A stretch of 18,523 nucleotides of DNA from Candidatus Nitrosopumilus sp. (GTDB lineage Archaea; Thermoproteota; Nitrososphaeria; Nitrososphaerales; Nitrosopumilaceae). How positions within the stretch are numbered: position 1 is the stretch's first letter; each line of letters opens with the position of its first letter. Shown in pieces: positions 14,576 through 18,523 of the stretch. The notes beneath the pieces are model-generated. The model was not told where the DNA came from and did not search any database. It saw only the letters and a list, made by a program, of their open reading frames with translations. The position numbers and the translations under genes were made by a program. The stretch covers positions 1 to 18,523 of the forward strand of contig JAOUAE010000012.1 in the NCBI GenBank assembly GCA_029861085.1. The letters are read 5' to 3'.

Positions 14576-15397
14576 ATGATAATTGTAGCTAAAATAGTGA
14601 ACGAAAAATTCCTCCAAATTGATGAGCATAAAATCAGATATCTGGAATCTGGTACTTCTAAAAACACTCTTGTATTAATTCATGGATTGGGTGCATCCGC
14701 TGAAAGGTGGACTAACGTAATTCCAATCTATGCAGAAAACTTTCGTGTGGTCGTCCCTGATTTGATAGGATTTGGACATAGTGATAAGCCTACAACAGAC
14801 TATACCCTTGATTTTTTTTCAGAATTTCTTGAAAAATTTTTCGCAGCAACTGAAATTAAACGTCCTAACATTATTGGTTCTTCTTTAGGCGGGCAAATTT
14901 CTGCTGAATATGCCTCTTCACATTCTCAAGATATTGAAAAACTTATTCTTGTATCCCCTTCTGGGATGATGAAACAATCTACTCCTGCTCTTGATGCATA
15001 TATTATGGCTGCATTGTATCCAAATGAAATAAGTGCAAAAAATGCTTTTGAATTAATGGAAGGTTCTGGAAAACAGGTTGAAGATCAAATTGTTGATGGG
15101 TTTATAGAACGAATGCGATTACCTAATGCCAAACTCGCTTTCATGTCAACTGTTTTGGGATTAAAAAATTCTGTATCGATTACATCTAAACTCCAATCTA
15201 TCTCTGTACCCACTTTGATCGTTTGGGGTAATGATGATCCTGTCATTCCAATTATTCATGCCGATGATTTTGTTTCTGCAATTCAGGATTGTAGATTTTA
15301 TAGGATGGATGGATGTGGCCACACTCCATATGTTCAAGATCCTCAAACATTTGCTTCAAAAACGTTGGAATTCCTCAATGGTATACAGATCATTTAA
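14576..15397 (+). CDS. Alpha/beta hydrolase, candidate PHA depolymerase or thioesterase
   Basis: This 273-residue protein is a cytosolic alpha/beta-hydrolase with HGLGASAERW (36-45, oxyanion hole), PDLIGFGHSDKP, nucleophile elbow G101-S-S103-L-G, the acid in VWGNDDPVIP (D221 likely) and catalytic His in DGCGHTPYVQDP (H249). The cap region carries YIMAALYPNEISAKNAFELM. The fold is shared by esterases, haloperoxidase-like enzymes and intracellular PHA depolymerases. I infer a role in PHA turnover only from position, 25 bases before a phasin-type regulator and next to PHA synthase. There is no lid or polymer-binding domain to prove it. The start is ATG at 14576; a GTG eight codons later is possible. 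The last codons overlap the TATA box of the next gene. Confidence 0.88.
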   Translation: MIIVAKIVNEKFLQIDEHKIRYLESGTSKNTLVLIHGLGASAERWTNVIPIYAENFRVVVPDLIGFGHSDKPTTDYTLDFFSEFLEKFFAATEIKRPNIIGSSLGGQISAEYASSHSQDIEKLILVSPSGMMKQSTPALDAYIMAALYPNEISAKNAFELMEGSGKQVEDQIVDGFIERMRLPNAKLAFMSTVLGLKNSVSITSKLQSISVPTLIVWGNDDPVIPIIHADDFVSAIQDCRFYRMDGCGHTPYVQDPQTFASKTLEFLNGIQII

Positions 15398-15400
15398 ATA
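15393..15400 (+). promoter_or_regulatory. TATA box for the phasin-AbrB / phasin pair
   Basis: TTTAAATA straddles the stop codon of the hydrolase gene and is centred 26-27 bases before the ATG at 15423, with no ribosome site in between. It would produce a leaderless transcript for the two granule-protein genes, independent of the hydrolase. Confidence 0.6.
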
Positions 15401-15422
15401 CTACTAATTCCAATCGTTACCT

Positions 15423-15848
15423 ATGAGCGGTAATCAAAACCTATATGATCCTACAGAGATGTTTAAATCCTGGATCCAAAAAAATGGACGTGCTCAAGCA
15501 GAATTTATGAAAAATTTTGGCTCTTTGATGACTAATCAAACTAGTCAAACATTCAATCCCTTAGAAGCACTAAGAGGAGTTTCTGACAGTGCAAAACAAA
15601 CTCAATCTAACATGATGAATAACATGTCTTCTATGCAAAGTAAAAGTATGGATACAATGTTTAACATCAGTCAAATGCTTCCATCCTTCATGAATTGGGG
15701 TGCTTACAAAACTACTATCAGTAGTAATGGGAGAATCTCTATACCTGAAGCTGAACGTAATGCCCTTGGACTGGGTGATGGCGACTTGGTTCAAGTCATT
15801 ATTCTACCAATCGCAAAAAAATCAAAAAATAAGGAGGTGAAACAATGA
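15423..15848 (+). CDS. phaR: Phasin-like / AbrB-type DNA-binding fusion, PhaR-like regulator
   Basis: This 141-residue protein has two parts. Residues 1-~92 are helical, rich in Met, Asn, Gln and Ser, with the PTEMFKSWIQKNGRAQAEFM and PLEALRGVSDSAKQTQ segments typical of phasin-like granule binding. Residues ~94-131 are an AbrB/SpoVT swapped-hairpin domain (AYKTTISSNGRISIPEAERN, then LGLGDGDLVQVIILPI), with the usual 'SS-x-G-R-I-x-IP' start and 'GDGDLVQV' strand. In haloarchaea an AbrB-type PhaR represses phaRP and is released by PHA granules; this protein fits that role, which gives the symbol. The tail KKSKNKEVKQ is basic. Its stop overlaps the ATG of the phasin gene by four bases, and its last codons supply that gene's ribosome site. 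Confidence 0.82.
   Translation: MSGNQNLYDPTEMFKSWIQKNGRAQAEFMKNFGSLMTNQTSQTFNPLEALRGVSDSAKQTQSNMMNNMSSMQSKSMDTMFNISQMLPSFMNWGAYKTTISSNGRISIPEAERNALGLGDGDLVQVIILPIAKKSKNKEVKQ
15833..15840 (+). promoter_or_regulatory. Strong Shine-Dalgarno GGAGGTGA for the phasin gene
   Basis: This is the best ribosome site in the window, a full match to the 3' end of archaeal 16S rRNA, ending four bases before the ATG at 15845. It lies inside the end of the upstream gene and should make phasin the more heavily translated product of the pair. Confidence 0.8.
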
Positions 15849-16276
15849 GTAAAAACGAAACAACACAAAAAAACCCTAAAGATGTATTTTCTGCATATCA
15901 AGAAAATGCTGACAGACTCTTCAACGGTGTTAAACAATCAGTACCACAATACCATCAGTCAATTACCAATGTGCAACAAGAATACCTTCAAGCATATGAA
16001 AATATGGTGGATTCTTCTATCACACTACAAAAAGAATATGTGAAGAAAACAGGTATTGCAGCAGATATTCCTGAGGCAACACTAAAAGTAATTCATGATA
16101 CAACTGAAGAGTTTGTAAAGGCAGCTTCTATACAAAATCAAATAGCACTTGCAACTATCGATGTAACACAACAAAACATCAAAACATTCAACGATAATGC
16201 AAAAGCATTTGCTGACCTAAACAGAAACATTCTACAATCATGGATTTCTGTATTCACTACAAAGAATAACAATTAG
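15845..16276 (+). CDS. phaP: Phasin family protein (PHA granule coat)
   Basis: This 143-residue protein is almost entirely helical and cysteine-free, with NPKDVFSAYQENADRLFNGV, QQEYLQAYENMVDSSITLQK and IQNQIALATIDVTQQNIKTF forming long amphipathic helices, as in phasins that coat PHA granules. Aromatic residues recur at one face and the end (NILQSWISVF) is hydrophobic. The sequence is rich in Gln and Asn and has no signal peptide. It overlaps the phaR-like gene by four bases, with a perfect ribosome site, and converges on phaC with 31 bases between the stops. The name rests on composition, length and context, since phasins have low sequence identity. Confidence 0.8.
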   Translation: MSKNETTQKNPKDVFSAYQENADRLFNGVKQSVPQYHQSITNVQQEYLQAYENMVDSSITLQKEYVKKTGIAADIPEATLKVIHDTTEEFVKAASIQNQIALATIDVTQQNIKTFNDNAKAFADLNRNILQSWISVFTTKNNN

Positions 16277-16307
16277 TGAATTTTTTTAATAAATTATTTT
16301 TCTTTTT
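16277..16307. terminator. T-rich convergent gap between phaP and phaC
   Basis: The 31 bases between the two stops contain TTTTTTT and further T-runs on the plus strand (16281-16307), suiting hairpin-free termination of the phaRP transcript. The minus strand here is A-rich, so the phaEC transcript must end elsewhere, probably within the phaP gene. Confidence 0.45.
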
Positions 16308-17372
16308 TTATGATCTTTCCAATAGCCATTTTCCAAGCTCTGGTAAAACTTTCTTTTGTGAAAGTGAGCTAGCAATCATACCTACATGACCTGTCGGGTA
16401 CATTCTCAAAGTTTTATCTTCACTTCCTATTGCATAATGGAGTGGCATACTGCATTCAGGAGAAACCAAATGATCTCCTACTGCAATTTGTGTAAATGTG
16501 GGCATGTCTATTTTCTTCAAATCTATGAGATCCCCTCCAACATACATCTTATTTTGAATTAGCAAGTTGTCTTGATAGATATCTTTAATCCATTGTTTGA
16601 ATAATTCTCCCGGAATTGGGGGCGTGTCTCCTAACCATTTTTCTACCCTGAGAAAATTATCTACAAATTTTTTATTGTCTATATTTTTAAAAAACCTGAT
16701 GTATTTTTCAATTCCTTGCTCAAATGGTTTGAGCACTGAAAAACAATAATACATGAATTCAGGAGGCATATTTCCTATCGTATCCACCATTTTATCCACA
16801 TCCATATGTTTTGCAAGATTGCTGATGACGGTTGTATCTCTCCAGCCGTCGATGACAGGCGCTGTTGCAATATAATTTTTCACACTTTCTGGATGTAATG
16901 TTGTGTATGCTGTTGCAATTGTTGCACCTGTACAATATCCCTGCAATGAAATTTTTTCAGTTGACGATTCATTTTTGATATGTTCTACAGCCGAATCTAA
17001 ATACCCATTCACATAATCATCAAAATCCAGGTACTTGTCCATACTTGTTGGAGACCCCCAGTCTAACATGTAAATGTCAAATCCTTGCAAAAGTAGATTT
17101 CTTACCCAGCTTTTCTCTGGTTGAATATCCAATATGTGATATCTGTTAATTAATGCATATGATATTAGCAATGGTGTTTTATGTTGTTTTTCTGTAAGTG
17201 GCCTATAGTGTAACAATCTTGTTTTATCCATTTTTTGAACCGTGTCATGAGGGGTTACCTCCAAACTGATTTCATCAGGTGCTGAAACTAATTTTGGGGC
17301 ATCAATGACATTTTTACTAAATTTTAAAATTTCTTCCATGATTTTTGGATCTACTTTTGACTCACTATGCAT
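16308..17372 (-). CDS. phaC: Poly(3-hydroxyalkanoate) synthase catalytic subunit PhaC, class III-type
   Basis: PhaC polymerises (R)-3-hydroxyacyl-CoA into storage polyester on the granule surface. Visible landmarks are PLLISYALINRYHILD, LDWGSP, the lipase-like box G145-Y-C147-T-G149 with the nucleophilic Cys, APVIDGWRD, the catalytic Asp in VGDHLVSPE (D300) and the catalytic His in PTGHVGM (H329). These three sit two positions before the C149/D302/H331 triad of the Allochromatium vinosum class III enzyme, and the length of 354 matches class III. The box reads GYCTGA rather than the common GYCLGG. The ATG at 17372 has GGAGGT eight bases upstream and overlaps phaE by eight bases, so the two subunits are translationally coupled. 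Confidence 0.96.
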   Translation of the reverse strand: MHSESKVDPKIMEEILKFSKNVIDAPKLVSAPDEISLEVTPHDTVQKMDKTRLLHYRPLTEKQHKTPLLISYALINRYHILDIQPEKSWVRNLLLQGFDIYMLDWGSPTSMDKYLDFDDYVNGYLDSAVEHIKNESSTEKISLQGYCTGATIATAYTTLHPESVKNYIATAPVIDGWRDTTVISNLAKHMDVDKMVDTIGNMPPEFMYYCFSVLKPFEQGIEKYIRFFKNIDNKKFVDNFLRVEKWLGDTPPIPGELFKQWIKDIYQDNLLIQNKMYVGGDLIDLKKIDMPTFTQIAVGDHLVSPECSMPLHYAIGSEDKTLRMYPTGHVGMIASSLSQKKVLPELGKWLLERS

Positions 17373-17940
17373 TCTTTCTTACCTCCTTTTTCTTTAACTT
17401 CAATTCTAATTTCCCGATTCTTTTTTTAAGCTCATGCAGTTCTTTGTATACTTCGTCAATCTCTTCTTTACTTGGAAGATTAACTGATTGTAAAACTACA
17501 TTGGTAATGTTATTCCAATGTTTTGTTAATTCAAGCTCTTTGGAAACAAGTTTTCCATAATTCTCACCGAATTTTTTAGAATCAAACAATTCTGTAAAAT
17601 CGTTATCAAACATATCTATCCATATTCTTTTGAATGCCTCGATCTGCTCAACATCTTGTGGCACATCGGGGTATTTTAGATTGACTTTCTTTTGAGCAAC
17701 TTCCCATGCATCTGCAAGTTGTTTGTAGTATTCTGTAAGATATTGATTAAATCCAATTAAATCATCATTGATTTCAATTAGTTCAGTTGTAACTTTTTTT
17801 GAATTTGCAGTAAATGCTCTCATTGGACCCGTGGATGTCAATGCCTGTGGTTTGCTTGACATCAAATGCATGATATCTGTCCAAAATAATGACAAATGCT
17901 TGTAATAATCGGCAGTATTTTTTGACGAATCTGGTTGCAC
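17365..17940 (-). CDS. phaE: PHA synthase subunit PhaE
   Basis: PhaE pairs with PhaC to form the class III synthase and is required for its activity. This 191-residue protein is helical with a conserved-looking Trp-rich core (LFWTDIM near the start, DAWEVAQKK, RIWIDMFDNDF, KHWNNIT) and a C-terminal coiled coil (PSKEEIDEVYKELHELKKRI and a Lys/Glu/Leu tail). It is about half the length of bacterial PhaE and similar to the short haloarchaeal form. The start is GTG at 17940; an in-frame TAG lies three codons before. The end of its frame carries the GGAGGT ribosome site of phaC. Its promoter AT box is centred 27-28 bases upstream. Confidence 0.9.
   Translation of the reverse strand: MQPDSSKNTADYYKHLSLFWTDIMHLMSSKPQALTSTGPMRAFTANSKKVTTELIEINDDLIGFNQYLTEYYKQLADAWEVAQKKVNLKYPDVPQDVEQIEAFKRIWIDMFDNDFTELFDSKKFGENYGKLVSKELELTKHWNNITNVVLQSVNLPSKEEIDEVYKELHELKKRIGKLELKLKKKEVRKNA
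17381..17386 (-). promoter_or_regulatory. Shine-Dalgarno GGAGGT for phaC
   Basis: GGAGGT on the minus strand lies eight bases before the ATG of phaC, within the last codons of phaE. It fixes the phaC start at 17372 and explains the eight-base overlap. Confidence 0.75.
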
Positions 17941-17963
17941 AGATACCTAACAACATAGGTCGC

Positions 17964-17971
17964 AATAAATA
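17964..17971. promoter_or_regulatory. Shared AT box between phaE and the second DUF6659 gene
   Basis: AATAAATA on the plus strand reads TATTTATT on the minus strand. Its centre is about 27 bases from the GTG of phaE (17940) and about 26 bases from the ATG at 17994, the distance expected for leaderless starts in both directions. A weaker dyad, ACCTA-N6-TAGGT (17945-17960), lies between it and phaE and could be an operator. One box serving both genes is inference; a second AT box for the plus strand may be TTTACTTAA (17977-17985). Confidence 0.5.
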
Positions 17972-17993
17972 GTTCGTTTACTTAATCAGACTG

Positions 17994-18386
17994 ATGGACA
18001 ATCAAGAAGAACTCGAAAAAATGTGTCAAAAAATCATTAAATTAGATCCTAAAATGCGTTCAGCTAGGCACATTAGCAGCCGAGGGCATCTTACAGCCGG
18101 CGGGATGAAAAATGGGTTGTTTTCACTTGAAGATCAAAAACAAGATGAAATGATGTTCATGGAACTTGCATTGCGTGTTAGAATGAGACACGAATTTGAT
18201 GCTGAATTTGGCGAAGTTCATTTTTCAATGTCCTATAGAGACAAAGTAATTGTCATGAGTTTTCCACTAAGTGACGATGCTGTATTGCTGTTGTCGTGTG
18301 AAAAAGATATTGATTTTGGTAAATTGGCATTTAAGGTTCTTAAAATCGTTGAACCCCTGAAAAAATCTCCCACGAAAACATTTTGA
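17994..18386 (+). CDS. DUF6659 family protein (second copy)
   Basis: This 130-residue protein is the closer match to the thaumarchaeal family: a CQKIIKLDPKMRSARHISSR opening, TAGGMKNGLFSLEDQKQDEM, MELALRVRMRHEFDAEFGEV, MSYRDKVIVMSFPL and VLLLSCEKDIDFGKLAFKVLKIVEPLK. It aligns along its length with the protein at 13073-13456 and lacks that protein's N-terminal extension. No catalytic motif or membrane segment is visible; the role is unknown. It is divergent from phaE with a 53-base gap, suggesting common control with PHA synthase, although thaumarchaeal genomes may carry several copies elsewhere. Its stop is 10 bases from the convergent partial gene. Confidence 0.82.
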   Translation: MDNQEELEKMCQKIIKLDPKMRSARHISSRGHLTAGGMKNGLFSLEDQKQDEMMFMELALRVRMRHEFDAEFGEVHFSMSYRDKVIVMSFPLSDDAVLLLSCEKDIDFGKLAFKVLKIVEPLKKSPTKTF

Positions 18387-18396
18387 TCATAACAAC

Positions 18397-18523
18397 TTAA
18401 TTCTGGTTATTCAAATCACAGTTGTCTTTGGAACAGTACGTAAGTTGGCCTGAAATAGATTCATTGATAAAAATATTGTCTGATCTAGTTTTAAAATCCA
18501 CGCGAACTTTCTCTAGTATTTCA
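18397..18523 (-). CDS. Partial hypothetical gene, C-terminal 41 residues
   Basis: The minus strand is open from the right edge to a TAA at 18397. The visible end reads EILEKVRVDFKTRSDNIFIN, then ESISGQLTYCSKDNCDLNNQN. It has normal codon use and contains a C-x4-C pair. The piece is too short to recognise, and a chance open frame cannot be excluded, although frames in other registers are closed. It converges on the DUF6659 gene with 10 bases between stops. Confidence 0.5.
   Translation of the reverse strand, partial: EILEKVRVDFKTRSDNIFINESISGQLTYCSKDNCDLNNQN

Noticed and set aside
1..18523. CRISPR arrays, insertion sequences, integrases or att sites.
   Set aside because: No regularly spaced repeats, transposase or recombinase motifs, or terminal inverted repeats with target duplications were seen on either strand.

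Overview
The window looks like chromosomal DNA of an ammonia-oxidising archaeon (Nitrososphaerota/Thaumarchaeota, probably a Nitrosopumilus-like group I.1a lineage). The reasons are strong A+T bias, many TTG and GTG starts, A/T-rich TATA-like boxes about 25-30 nt before near-leaderless genes, GGAGGTGA-type ribosome sites confined mostly to downstream operon genes, short archaeal-type PhaE, and two copies of a family I recognise as thaumarchaeal DUF6659. Assignment is by pattern recognition only. I see no rRNA, tRNA, CRISPR, transposase or phage gene.

Layout. 1-561: 5' part of a minus-strand gene with a transthyretin/carboxypeptidase-regulatory-like beta domain, cut by the window edge. 802-2790: a minus-strand pair, a double zinc-finger protein followed by an SRPBCC-like/transmembrane/TPR protein. 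2876-4875: a palindromic promoter, a 58-codon small ORF and glmS. 4876-5592: a 717-base non-coding stretch with three dyads and possible tiny genes. 5593-8101: a GT4 glycosyltransferase and a family-3 O-methyltransferase. 8320-12084: minus-strand genes for an SRPBCC protein, a Yip1-like membrane protein, a tandem GNAT acetyltransferase, a PH-like protein and an RDD membrane protein, with a dyad-rich gap at 9684-10037. 12162-14464: a class I methyltransferase, a DUF6659 protein, MsrA and a universal stress protein.

14576-17940 is the most coherent system: a polyhydroxyalkanoate (PHA) granule locus. It runs alpha/beta hydrolase (possible depolymerase), a protein combining a phasin-like N-terminus with an AbrB-type DNA-binding C-terminus, a phasin, then convergently the two subunits of class III-type PHA synthase (phaE-phaC). 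A second DUF6659 gene (17994-18386) diverges from phaE across a 53-base gap in which one symmetric AT box sits at promoter distance from both starts. The right edge holds the 3' end of an unknown minus-strand gene.

Working model (inference): PhaE and PhaC polymerise hydroxyacyl-CoA into granules. The phasin coats them. The AbrB protein would sense free granule surface through its N-terminal region and control phaR/phaP transcription. The hydrolase may mobilise the polymer. No monomer-supplying genes (phaA, phaB, phaJ) are in the window, so precursors must come from elsewhere in the genome. MsrA, the stress protein and the DUF6659 pair may reflect stress-linked control, but nothing in the sequence proves this.
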